In this document: positions 38,048 to 50,850 of the stretch, piece by piece
Layout: each line of letters begins with the position of its first letter
Numbering within the stretch: position 1 is the first letter of the stretch
NCBI RefSeq assembly: GCF_051014685.1
Contig: NW_027479393.1
Location: 1 to 64,000 of the forward strand
Direction of reading: 5' to 3'
DNA length: 64,000 nucleotides
DNA from: Ptiloglossa arizonensis
Taxonomy: Eukaryota; Arthropoda; Insecta; Hymenoptera; Colletidae
The notes under the pieces: model-generated
Databases searched by the model: none
What the model saw: the letters and a program-made list of their open reading frames with translations, nothing else
What the model was told of the DNA's origin: nothing
Position numbers and translations under genes: made by a program

Positions 38048-41000
38048 CGGGAGAGTTTCTACTTTCACACGCAACAGGAATTTTTGGGTTAGCTCTATCC
38101 GTTCGCGAGATATGGGAGTTTGAAGCCAAGAAATGGTTGAGAAGGCATACAATTTTTCGCAATTCTGCTGATCCAAACGCCTAACCAGAATGCCCTAGGG
38201 AAAAAATACACATACCTTTATAATCGGGCTAGTTTCTACTTTCAGATGCAATAGGAATTTTTGGGTTTGGTCAATCCGTTCGCGAGATATGGTAGTTTGA
38301 AGCCAAGAAATGGTTGAGAAGGCAAAACATTTTTCGCAATTCTGCTGCTCCAAACGCTTAACCAGAATGGCCTAGGGAAAAAATACGCATATCGTTGTAA
38401 TCGGGCTAGTTCCTACTTTCAGACGCAGCAGGAATTTTTGGGTTTGGTCAATCCGTTCGCGAGATATGGGACTTTGAAGCTAAGAAATGGTTAAGAAGAC
38501 AACAAATTTTTCGCACTTCTGCTGCTCCAAACGCTTAACCAGAATGGGCTAGGGAAAAAATACACATACCGTTGTAATCGGGCGAGTTTCTACTTTGACA
38601 CGCAACAGGAATTTTTGGGTTAGGTCAATCCGTTCGCGAGATATGGGAGTTTGAAGCCAAGAAATGGTTGAGAAGGCAAAACATTTTTCGCAATTCTGCT
38701 GCTCCAAACGCTTAACCAGAATGGCCTAGGGAAAAAATAAGCATATCGTTGTAATCGGGTGAGTTTCTACTTTCAGACGCAGCAGGAACTTCTGGGTTTG
38801 GTCAATCCGTTCGCGAGATATGGGAGTTTGAAGCCAAGAAATGGTTGAGAAGGCAAAAAATTTTTCGCAATTCTGCTGCTCCAAACGCTTAACCAGAATT
38901 GCCTAGGGAAAAAATACACATACCGTTGTAATCGGGCGAGTTTCTACTTTCAGATGCAACAGGAATTTTTGGGTTAGGTCAATCCGTTCGCGAGATATGG
39001 GAGTTTGAAGCCAAGAAATGGTTGAGAAGGCAAAAAATTTTTCGCAATTCTGCTGCTCCAAACGCTTAACCAGAATTGCCTAGGGAAAAAATACACATAC
39101 CGCTGTAATCGGGCGAGTTTCTACTTTCAGACGCAATAGGAATTTTTGGGTATGGTCTGTCCATTCGCGAGATATGGGAGTTTGAAGCCAAGAAATGGTT
39201 GAGAAGGCAAAAAATATTTCGCAATTCTGCTGCTCCAAACGCTTAACCAGAATTGCCTAGGGAAAAAATACACATACCGTTGTAATCGGGCGAGCTTCTA
39301 CTTTCAGATGCAACAGGAATTTTTGGGTTAGGTCAATCAGTTCGCGAGATATGGGAGTTTGAAGCCAAGAAATTCTTGAGAAGACAACAAATTTCTCGCA
39401 ATTCTGCTGCGCCAAACGCTTAACCAGAATGGGCTAGGGAAAAAATACACATACCGTTGTAATCGGGAGAGTTTCTACTTTCACACGCAACAGGAATTTT
39501 TGGGTTAGGTCTATCCGTTCGCGAGATATGGGAGTTTGAAGCCAAGAAATGGTTGAGAAGGCATACAATTTTTCGCAATTCTGCTGCTCCAAACGCTTAA
39601 ACAGAATTGCCTAGGGAAAAAATACACATACCGCTGTAATCGGGCGAGTTTCTACTTTCAGACGCAATAGGAATTTTTGGGTATGGTCAGTCCATTCGCG
39701 AGATATGGGAGTTTGAAGCCAAGAAATGGTTGAGAAGGCAAAAAATTTTTCGCAATTCTGCTGCTCCAAACGCTTAACCAGAATTGCCTAGGGAAAAAAT
39801 ACACATACCGTTGTAATCGGGCGAGTTTCTACTTTCAGATGCAACAGGAATTTTTGGGTTAGGTCAATCCGTTCGCGAGATATGGGAGTTTGAAGCCAAG
39901 AAATTCTTGAGAAGACAACAAATTTCTCGCAATTCTGCTGCGCCAAACGCTTAACCAGAATTGCCTAGGGAAAAAATACACATACCGTTGTAATCGGGCG
40001 AGTTTCTACTTTGACACGCAACAGGAATTTTTGGGTTAGGTCTATCCGTTCGCGAGATATGGGAGTTTGAAGCCAAGAAATGGTTGAGAAGGCAAAAAAT
40101 TGTTCGCTATTCTGCTGCTTCAAACGCTTAACCAGAATGGCCTAGGGAAAAAATACACATACCGCTGTAATCGGGAGAGTTTCTACTTTCAGACGCAACA
40201 GGAATTTTTGGGTTAGGTCAATCCGTTCGCGAGATATGGGAGTTTGAAGCCAAGAAATGGTTGAGAAGGCAAAAAATTTTTCGCAATGCTGCTGCTCCAA
40301 ACGCTTAATCAGAATGGCCAAGGGAAAAAATACATATACCGTTGTAATCGGGCGAGTTTCTACTTTCAGATGCAACAAGAATTTTTGGGTTAGGTCAATC
40401 CGTTCGCGAGATATGGGAGTTTGAAGCCAAGAAATGGTTGAGAAGGCAAAAAATTGTTCGCTATTCTGCTGCTTCAAACGCTTAACCAGAATGGCCTAGG
40501 GAAAAAATACACATACCGCTGTAATCGGGAGAGTTTCTACTTTCAGACGCAACAGGAATTTTTGGGTTAGGTCAATCCGTTCGCGAGATATGGGAGTTTG
40601 AAGCCAAGAAATGGTTGAGAAGGCAAAAAATTTTTCGCAATTCTGCTGCTCCACACGCTTAACTAGAATGGCCTAGGGAAAAAATACATATACCGTTGTA
40701 ATCGGGCGAGTTTCTACTTTCAGATGCAACAGGAATTTTTGGGTTAGGTCAATCTGTTCGCGAGATATGGGAGTTTGAAGGCAAGAAATGGTTGAGAAGG
40801 CAAAAAATTTTTCGCAATTCTGCTGCTCCAAACGCTTAACCAGAATGGCCTAGGGAAAAAATACACATACCGCTGTAATCGGGCGAGTGTCTACTTTCAG
40901 ACGCAGCAGGAACTTCTGGGTTTGGTCAATCCGTTCGCGAGATATGGGAGTTTGAAGCCAAGAGATGGTTGAGAAGGCAAAAAATTTTTCGCAATGCTGC

Positions 41001-44000
41001 TGCTCCAAACGCTTAATCAGAATGGCCTAGGGAAAAAATACATATACCGTTGTAATCGGGCGAGTTTCTACTTTCAGATGCAATAGGAATTTTTGGGTTA
41101 GGTCAATCCGTTCGCGAGATATGGGAGTTTGAAGCTAAGAAATGGTAAAGAAGACAACAAATTTTTCGCACTTCTGCTGCTCCAATCGCTTAACCAGAAT
41201 GGCCTAGGGAAAAAATACACATACCGTTGTAATCGGGCGAGTTTCTACTTTCAGACGCAACAGGAATTTTTGGGTTAGGTCAATCCGTTCGCGAGATATG
41301 GGAGTTTGAAGCGAAGAAATGGTTGAGAAGGCATACAATTTTTGGTAATTCTGCTGATCCAAACGCTTAACCAGAATGCCCTAGGGAAAAAATACACATA
41401 CCGTTGTAATCGGGCGAGTTTCTACTTTCAGATGCAGTAGGAATTTTTGGGTTAGGTCAATCCGTTCGCGAGATATGGGAGTTTGAAGCTAAGAAATGGT
41501 TAAGAAGACAACAAATTTTTCGCACTTCTGCTGCTCCAAACGCTTAACCAGAATGGGCTAGGGAAAAAATACACATACCGTTGTAATCGGGCGAGTTTCT
41601 ACTTTGACACGCAACAGCAATTTTTGGGTTAGGTCAATCCGTTCGCGAGATATGGGAGTTTGAAGCCAAGAAATGGTTGAGAAGGCAAAACATTTTTCGC
41701 AATTCTGCTGCTCCAAACGCTTAACCAGAATGGCCTAGGGAAAAAATAAGCATATCGTTGTAATCGGGTGAGTTTCTACTTTCAGACGCAGCAGGAACTT
41801 CTGGGTTTGGTCAATCCGTTCGCGAGATATGGGAGTTTGAAGCCAAGAAATGGTTGAGAAGGCAAAAAATTTTTCGCAATTCTGCTGCTCCAAACGCTTA
41901 ACCAGAATTGCCTAGGGAAAAAATACACATACCGTTGTAATCGGGCGAGTTTCTACTTTCAGATGCAACAGGAATTTTTGGGTTAGGTCAATCCGTTCGC
42001 GAGATATGGGAGTTTGAAGCCAAGAAATGGTTGAGAAGGCAAAAAATTTTTCGCAATTCTGCTGCTCCAAACGCTTAACCAGAATTGCCTAGGGAAAAAA
42101 TACACATACCGTTGTAATCGGGCGAGTTTCTACTTTCAGACGCAATAGGAATTTTTGGGTATGGTCAGTCCATTCGCGAGATATGGGAGTTTGAAGCCAA
42201 GAAATGGTTGAGAAGGCAAAAAATTTTTCGCAATTCTGCTGCTCCAAACGCTTAACCAGAATTGCCTAGGGAAAAAATACACATACCGTTGTAATCGGGC
42301 GAGTTTCTACTTTCAGATGCAACAGGAATTTTTGGGTTAGGTCAATCCGTTCGCGAGATATGGGAGTTTGAAGCCAAGAAATGGTTGAGAAGGCATACAA
42401 TTTTTCGCAATTCTGCTGATCCAAACGCCTAACCAGAACGCCCTAGGGAAAAAATACACATACCTTTGTAATCGGGCTGGTTTCTACTTTCACACGCAAC
42501 AGGAATTTTTGGGTTAGGTCTATCCGTTCGCGAGATATGGGAGTTTGAAGCCAAGAAATGGTTGAGAAGGCATACAATTTTTCGCAATTCTGCTGATCCA
42601 AACGCCTAACCAGAATGCCCTAGGGAAAAAATACACATACCTTTGTAATCGGGCTGGTTTCTACTTTCAGATGCAATAGGAATTTTTGGGTTTGGTCAAT
42701 CCGTTCGCGAGATATGGTAGTTTGAAGCCAAGAAATGGTTGAGAAGGCAAAACATTTTTCGCAATTCTGCTGCTCCAAACGCTTAACCAGAATGGCCTAG
42801 GGAAAAAATACGCATATCGTTGTAATCGGGCGAGTTCCTACTTTCAGACGCAGCAGGAATTTTTGGGTTTGGTCAATCCGTTCGCGAGATATGGGACTTT
42901 GAAGCTAAGAAATGGTTAAGGAGACAACAAATTTTTCGCACTTCTGCTGCTCCAAACGCTTAACCAGAATGGCCTAGGGAAAAAATACACATGCCGTTGT
43001 AATCGGGAGAGATTCTACTTTCAGACGCAACAGGAATTTATGGGTTAGGTCAATCCGTTCGCGAGATATGGGAGTTTGAAGCCAAGAAATGGTTGAGAAG
43101 GCAAACAATTTTTCGCTATTCTGCTGCTCCAAACGCTTAACCAGAATGGCCTAGGGAAAAAATACACATACCGTTGTAATCGGGCGAGTTTCTACTTTCA
43201 GACGCCACAGGATCTTTTGGGTTAGGTCAATCCGTTCGCGTGATATGGGAGTTTGAAGCCAAGAAATGGTTGAGAAGGCAAAAAATTTTTCGCACTTCTG
43301 CTGCTCCAAACGCTTAACCAGAATGGCCTATGGAAAAAATACACATACCGTTGTAATCGGGCGAGTTTCTATTATCAGATGCAATAGGAATTTTTGGGTT
43401 AGGTCAATCCGTTCGCGAGATATGGGAGTTTGAAGCTAAGAAATGGTTAAGAAGGCAACAATTTTTTCGCACTTCTGCTGCTCCAAACGCTTGACCAGAA
43501 TGGCCTAGGGAAAAAATACACATACCGTCGTAATCGGGCGTGTTTCTACTTTCAGACGCAACAGGAATTTTTGGGTTAGGTCAATCCGTTCGCGAGATAT
43601 GGGAGTTTGAAGCCAAGAAATGGTTGAGAAGGCAAAAAATTGTTCGCTATTCTGCTGCTTCAAACGCTTGACCAGAATGGCCTAGGGAAAAAATACACAT
43701 ACCGTTGTAATCGGGCGAGTTTCTTCTTTCAGAGGCAACAGGAATTTTTGGGTTAGGTCAATCCGTTCGCGAGATATGGGAGTTCGAAGCTAAGAAATGG
43801 TAAAGAAGACAACAAATTGTTCGCACTACTGCTGCTCCAAACGCTTAACTAGAATGGCCTAGGGAAAAAATACACATACCGTTGTAATCGGGCGAGTTTC
43901 TACTTTCAGACGCAACAGGATCTTTTGGGTTAGGTCAATCCGTTCGCGTGATATGGGAGTTTGAAGCCAAGAAATGGTTGAGAAGGCAAAAAATTTTTCG

Positions 44001-44064
44001 CAATTCTGCGGCTCCAAACGCTTAACCAGAATGGCCTAGGGAAAAAATACACATACCGTTGTAA

Positions 44065-44088
44065 TCGGCGAGTTTCTACTTTCAGGTG
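44065..44088. repeat. First 176-bp monomer subtype marker (ATCGGCGAG ... CAGGTGCAAC)
   Basis: At this monomer junction ATCGGGCGAG has lost a G and become ATCGGCGAG, and the following GATGCAAC reads GGTGCAAC. The same linked pair occurs 11 times, near 44,065, 48,667, 50,967, 51,320, 51,851, 55,744, 56,098, 56,629, 59,459, 60,165 and 61,935, and nowhere to the left. It is one lineage spread by block duplication. Each copy shortens the array by one base and shifts reading frame. Confidence 0.88.
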
Positions 44089-46969
44089 CAACAGGAATTT
44101 TTGGGTTAGGTCAATCCGTTCGCGAGATGTGGGAGTTTGAAGCCAAGAAATGGTTGAGAAGGTAAAACATTTTTTGCAATTCTGCTGCTCCAAACGCTTA
44201 ACCAGAGTGCCCTAGGGAAAAAATACGCATATCGTTGTAATCGGGCGAGTTTCTACTTTCAGATGCAATAGGAATTTTTGGGTTACGTCAATCCGTTCGC
44301 GAGATTTGGGAGTTTGAAGCTAAGAAATGGTTGAGAAGGCAAAAAATTTTTCGCAATTCTGCTGCTCCAAACGCTTAACCAGAATGGCCTAGGGAAAAAA
44401 TACACATACCAATGTAATCGGGCGAGTTTCTACTTTCAGATGCAATAGAAATTTTTGGGTTAGGTCAACCCGTTCGCGAGATTTGGGAGTTTGAGGACAA
44501 GAAATGGTTGAGAAGGCAAAAATTTTTTCGCATTTCTGCTGCTCCAAACGCATAACCAAAATGGCCTAGGGAAGAAATACACATACCGTTGTAATGGGGC
44601 GAGTTTCTACTTTCAGATGCAATAGGAATTTTTGGGTTAGGTCAATCCGTTCGCGAGATATGGGAGTTTGAAGCGAAGAAATGGTTCAGAAGACAATAAA
44701 TTTTTCGCACTTCTGCTGCTCCAATCGCTTAACCAGAATGGCCTAAGGGAAAAATACACATACCGTTGTAATCGGGAGAGCTTCTACTTTCACACGCAAC
44801 AGGAATTTTTGGGTTAGGTGTATTCGTTCGCGAGATATGGGAGTTTGAAGCCAAGAAATGGTTGAGAAGGCAAAACATTTTTCGCAATTCTGCTGCTCCA
44901 AACGCTTAACCAGAATGGCCTAGGGAAAAAATACGCATATCCTTGTAATCGGGCGAGTTTCTACTTTCAGACGCAGCAGGAATTTTTTGGTTTGGTCAAT
45001 CCGTTCGCGAGATATGGGACTTTGAAGCTAAGGAATGGTTGAGAAGACAACAAATTTTTTGCAATTCTGCTGCGCCAAACGCTTAACCAGAATGGGCTAG
45101 GGAAAAAATACACATACCGTTGTAATCGGGAGAGTTTCTACTTTCACACGCAACAGGAATTTTTGGGTTAGGTCTATCCGTTCGCGAGATATGGGAGTTT
45201 GAAGCCAAGAAATGGTTGAGAAGGCATACAATTTTTCGCAATTCTGCTGATCCAAACGCTTAACCAGAATGCCCTAGGGAAAAAATACACATACCGCTGT
45301 AGTCAAGCGAGTTTATACTTTCAGATGCAATAGGAATTTTTGGGTTAGGTGTATTCGTTCGCGAGATATGGGAGTTTGAAGCCAAGAAATGGTTGAGAAG
45401 GCAAAACATTTTTCGCAATTCTGCTGCTCCAAACGCTTAACCAGAATGGCCTAGGGAAAAAATACGCATATCGTTGTAATCGGGTGAGTTTCTACTTTCA
45501 GACGCAGCAGGAACTTCTGGGTTTGGTCAATCCGTTCGCGAGATATGGGAGTTTGAAGCCAAGAAATGGTTGAGAAGGCAAAAAATTTTTCGCAATGCTG
45601 CTGCTCCAAACGCTTAATCAGAATGGCCTAGGGGAAAAATACATATACCGTTGTAATCGGGCGAGTTTCTACTTTCAGATGCAATAGGAATTTTTGGGTT
45701 AGGTCAATCCGTTCGCGAGATATGGGAGTTTGAAGCTAAGAAATGGTTAAGGAGACAACAAATTTTTCGCACTTCTGCTGCTCAAAACGCTTAACCAGAA
45801 TGGCCTAGGGAAAAAATACACATACCGTTGTAATCGGGCGAGATTCTACTTTCAGACGGAACAGGAATTTTTGGGTTAGGTCAATCCGTTCGCGAGATAT
45901 GGGAGTTTGAAGCCAAGAAATGGTTGAGAAGGCAAACAATTTTGCGCTATTCTGCTGCTCCAAACGCTTAACCAGAATGGCCTAGGGAAAAAATACACAC
46001 ACCGTTGTAATCGGGCGAGTTTCTTCTTTCAGATGCAACAAGAATTTTTGGGTTAGGTCAACCCGTTCGCGAGATATGGGAGTTTGAAGCCAAGAAATGG
46101 TTGAGAAGGCAAAAAATTGTTCGCTATTCTACTGCTTCAAACGCTTGACCAGAATGGCCTAGGGAAAAAATACACATACCGTTGTAATCGGGCGAGTTTC
46201 TTCTTTCAGATGCAACAGGAATTTTTGGGTTAGGTCAATCCGTTCGCGAGATATGGGAGTTTGAAGCCAAGAAATGGTTGAGAAGGCAAAAAATTGTTCG
46301 CTATTCTGCTGCTTCAAACGCTTAACAAGAATGGCCTAGAGAAAAAATACACATACCGTTGTAATCGGGCGAGTTTCTTCTTTCAGATGCAACAGGAATT
46401 TTTGGGTTAGGTCAATCCGTTCGCGAGATATGGGAGTTTGAAGCTAAGAAATGGTAAAGAAGACAACAAATTGTTCGCACTACTGCTGCTCCAAACGCTT
46501 AACTAGAATGGCCTAGGGAAAAAATACACATACCGTTGTAATCGGGCGAGTTTCTACTTTCAGACGCAACAGGATCTTTTGGGTTAGGTCAATCCGTTCG
46601 CGTGATATGGGAGTTTGAAGCCAAGAAATGGTTGAGAAGGCAAACAATTTTTCGCAATTCTGCTGCTCCAAACGCTTAACCAGAATGGCCTAGGGAAGAA
46701 ATACACATACCGCTGTAATCGGGCGAGTTTCTACTTTCAGATGCAATAGGAATTTTTGGGTTAGGCCAATCCGTTCGCGAGATATGGGAGTTTGAAGCCA
46801 AGAAATGGTTGAGAAGGTAAAACGTTTTTTGCAATTCTGCTGCTCCAAACGCTTAACCAGAGTGCCCTAGGGAAAAAATACGCATATCGTTGTAATCGGG
46901 CGAGTTTCTACTTTCAGATGCAATAGGAATTTTTGGGTTACGTCAATCCGTTCGCGAGATTTTGGAGTT

Positions 46970-48587
46970 TGAAGCTAAGAAATGGTTGAGAAGGCAAAAA
47001 ATTTTTCGCATTTCTGCTGCTCCAAACGCATAACCAGAATGGCCTAGGGAAAAAATATACATACCGTTGTAATGGGGCGAGTTTCTACTTTCAGATGCAA
47101 TAGGAATTTTTGGGTTAGGTCAATCTGTTCGCGAGTTATGGGACTTTGAAGCTAAGGAATGGTTGAGAAGGCATACAATTTTTCGCAATTCTGCTGATCC
47201 AAACGCTTAACCAGAATGCCCTAGGGAAAAAATACACATACCGCTGTAGTCAAGCGAGTTTATACTTTCAGATGCAATAGGAATTTTTGGGTTAGGTGTA
47301 TTCGTTCGCGAGATATGGGAGTTTGAAGCCAAGAAATGGTTGAGAAGGCAAAAAATTTTTCGCAATTCTGCTGCTCCAAACGCTTAACCAGAATGTGCTA
47401 GGGAGAAAATACACAAACCGTTGTAATCGGGCGAGTTTCTTCTTTCAGATGCAACAGGAATTTTTGGGTTAGGTCAATCCGTTCGCGAGATATGGGAGTT
47501 TGAAGCCAAGAAATGGTTGAGAAGGCATACAATTTTTGGTAATTCTGCTGATCCAAACGCTTAACCAGAATGCCCTAGGGAAAAAATATACATACCGCTG
47601 TAGTCGGGCGAGTTTATACTTTCTGATGCAATAGGAATTTTTGGGTTAGGTCCATCCGTTCGCTAGATATGGCAGTTTGAAGCCAAGAAATGGTTGAGAA
47701 GGCAAAAAATTTTTCGCAGTTCTGCTGCTCCAAACGCTTAACCAGAATGGCCTAGGGAAAAAATACACATACCGTTGTAATCGGGCGAGTTTCTATTATC
47801 AGATGCAATAGGAATTTTTGGGTTATGTCAATCCGTTCGCGAGATATGGGAGTTTGAAGCTAAGAAATGGTTAAGAAGGCAACAAATTTTTCGCACTTCT
47901 GCTGCTCCAAACGCTTGACCAGAATGGCCTAGGGAAAAAATGCACATACCGTCGTAATCGGGCGTGTTTCTACTTTCAGACGCAACAGGAATTTCTGGGT
48001 TAGGTCAATCCGTTCGCGAGATATGGGAGTTTGAAGCCAAGAAATGGTTGAGAAGGCAAAAAATTGTTCGCTATTCTGCTGCTTCAAACGCTTGACCAGA
48101 ATGGCCAAGGGAAAAAATACACATACCGTTGTAATCGGGCGAGTTTCTTCTTTCAGATGCAACAGGAATTTTTGGGTTAGGTCAATCCGTTCGCGAGATA
48201 TGGGAGTTTGAAGCCAAGAAATGGTTGAGAAGGCAAAAAATTGTTCGCTATTCTGCTGCTTCAAACGCTTAACAAGAATGGCCTAGAGAAAAAATACACA
48301 TACCTTTGTAATCGGGCGAGTTTCTTCTTTCAGATGCAACAGGAATTTTTGGGTTAGGTCAATCCGTTCGCGAGATATGGGAGTTTGAAGCTAAGAAATG
48401 GTAAAGAAGACAACAAATTGTTCGCACTGCTGCTGCTCCAAACGCTTAACTAGAATGGCCTAGGGAAAAAATACACATACCGTTGTAATCGGGCGAGTTT
48501 CTACTTTCAGACGCAACAGGATCTTTTGGGTTAGGTCAATCCGTTCGCGTGATATGGGAGTTTGAAGCCAAGAAATGGTTGAGAAGG
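46970..48587. repeat. 1.6-kb block repeated at about 53,516-55,133
   Basis: The two blocks correspond at a shift of 6,546 bp (37 monomers minus three bases). Shared order: CGCATTTCTG with AACGCATAACC, GAATGTGCTAGGGAG at 47,391 and 53,937, the TTTTTGGTAATTCTGC monomer, GGGTTATGTCAATCC, AAATGCACATACCGTCG, and CCTTTGTAATCGGG. The right copy has a G gain near 54,331 and an A loss near 54,422 that the left copy lacks. Confidence 0.83.
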
Positions 48588-50850
48588 CAAAAAATTTTTC
48601 GCAATTCTGCTGCTCCAAACGCTTAACCAGAATGGCCTAGGGAAGAAATACACATACCGTTGTAATCGGCGAGTTTCTACTTTCAGGTGCAACAGGAATT
48701 TTTGGGTTAGGTCAATCCGTTCGCGATATGTGGGAGTTTGAAGCCAAGAAATGGTTGAGAAGGCAAAAAATTTTTCGCAATTCTGCTGCTCCAAACGCTT
48801 AACCAGAATTGCCTAGGGAAAAAATACACATACCGCTGTAATCGGGCGAGTTTCTACTTTCAGATGCAATAGGAATTTTTGGGTTAGGTCAATCCATTCG
48901 CGAGATATGGGAGTTTGAAGCCAAGAAATGGTTGAGAAGGTAAAACGTTTTTTGCAATTCTGCTGCTCCAAACGCTTAACCAGAGTGCCCTAGGGAAAAA
49001 ATACGCATATCGTTGTAATCGGGGGAGTTTCTACTTTCAGATGCAATAGGAATTTTTGGGTTACGTCAATCCGTTCGCGAGATTTTGGAGTTTGAAGCTA
49101 AGAAATGGTTGAGAAGGCAAAAAATTTTTCGCATTTCTGCTGCTCCAAACGCATAACCAGAATGGCCTAGGGAAAAAATACACATACCGTTGTAATGGGG
49201 CGAGTTTCTACTTTCAGATGCAATAGGAATTTTTGGGTTAGGTCAATCCGTTCGCGAGATATGGGACTTTGAAGCTAAGGAATGGTTGAGAAGACAACAA
49301 ATTTTTTGCAATTCTGCTGCGCCAAACGCTTAACCAGAATGGGCTAGGGAAAAAATACACATACCGTTGTAATCGGGAGAGTTTCTACTTTCACACGCAA
49401 CAGGAATTTTTGGGTTAGGTCTATCCGTTCGCGAGATATGGGAGTTTGAAGCCAAGAAATGGTTGAGAAGGCATACAATTTTTCGCAATTCTGCTGATCC
49501 AAACGCTTAACCAGAATGCCCTAGGGGAAAAATACACATACCGCTGTAGTCAAGCGAGTTTATACTTTCAGATGCAATAGGAATTTTTGGGTTAGGTGTA
49601 TTCGTTCGCGAGATATGGGAGTTTGAAGCCAAGAAATGGTTGAGAAGGCAAAACATTTTTCGCAATTCTGCTGCTCCAAACGCTTAACCAGAATGGCCTA
49701 GGGAAAAAATACGCATATCGTTGTAATCGGGTGAGTTTCTACTTTCAGACGCAGCAGGAACTTCTGGGTTTGGTCAATCCGTTCGCGAGATATGGGACTT
49801 TGAAGCTAAGGAATGGTTGAGAAGACAACAAATTTTTCGCACTTCTGCTGCTCCAAACGCTTAACCAGAATGGCCTAGGGAAAAAATACACATACCGTTG
49901 TATTCGGGCGAGTTTCTACTTTCAGACGCAACAGGAATTTTTGGGTTAGGTCAATCCGTTCGCGAGATATGGGAGTATGAAGCCAAGAAATGGTTGAGAA
50001 TGCAAACAATTTTTCGCTATTCTGCTGCTCCAAACTCTTAACCAGAATGTGCTAGGGAGAAAATACACAAACCGTTGTAATCGGGCGAGTTTCTACTTTC
50101 ACACGCAACAGGAATTTTTGGGTTAGGTCTATCCGTCCGCGAGATATGGGAGTTTGGAGCCAAGAAATGGTTGAGAAGGCATACAATTTTTGGTAATTCT
50201 GCTGATCCAAACGCTTAACCAGAATGCCCTAGGGAAAAAATATACATACCGCTGTAGTCGGGCGAGTTTATACTTTCTGATGCAATAGGAATTTTTGGGT
50301 TAGGTCCATCCGTTCGCTAGATATGGCAGTTTGAAGCCAAGAAATGGTAAAGAAGACAACAAATTTTTCGCACTTCTGCTGCTCCAAACGCTTAACCAGA
50401 ATGGCCTAGGGAAAAAATACACATACCATTGTAATCGGGCGAGTTTCTATTATCAGATGCAATAGGAATTTTTGGCTTAGGTCAATCCGTTCGCGAGATA
50501 TGGGAGTTTGAAGCTAAGAAATGGTTAAGAAGGCAACAAATTTTTCGCACTTCTGCTGCTCCAAACGCTTGACCAGAATGGCCTAGGGAAAAAATACACA
50601 TACCGTCGTAATCGGGCGTGTTTCTACTTTCAGACGCAACAGGAATTTTTGGGTTAGGTCAATCCGTTCGCGAGATATGGGAGTTTGAAGCCAAGAAATG
50701 GTTGAGAAGGCAAAAAATTGTTCGCTATTCTGCTGCTTCAAACGCTTGACCAGAATGGCCTAGGGAAAAAATACACATACCGCTGTAATCGGGCGAGTTT
50801 CTACTTTCAGACGCAACAGGATCTTTTGGGTTAGGTCAATCCGTTCGCGT

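Larger units (their letters stand above)
26435..43929. repeat. Domain D: mosaic satellite of shuffled HOR fragments
   Basis: This domain is continuous satellite in which pieces of the domain C unit recur in altered order. The HOR marker AATAAGCATATCG occurs near 27,764, 29,358, 36,259, 38,738 and 41,747, each time followed by GTAATCGGGTGAG and GCAGCAGGAACTTC. Fragments with GGCATACAATTT, CTGCTGATCC and GTAGTCAAGCGAG also reappear. Specific block duplications are listed separately. No gene, RNA or mobile element was seen. Confidence 0.82.
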
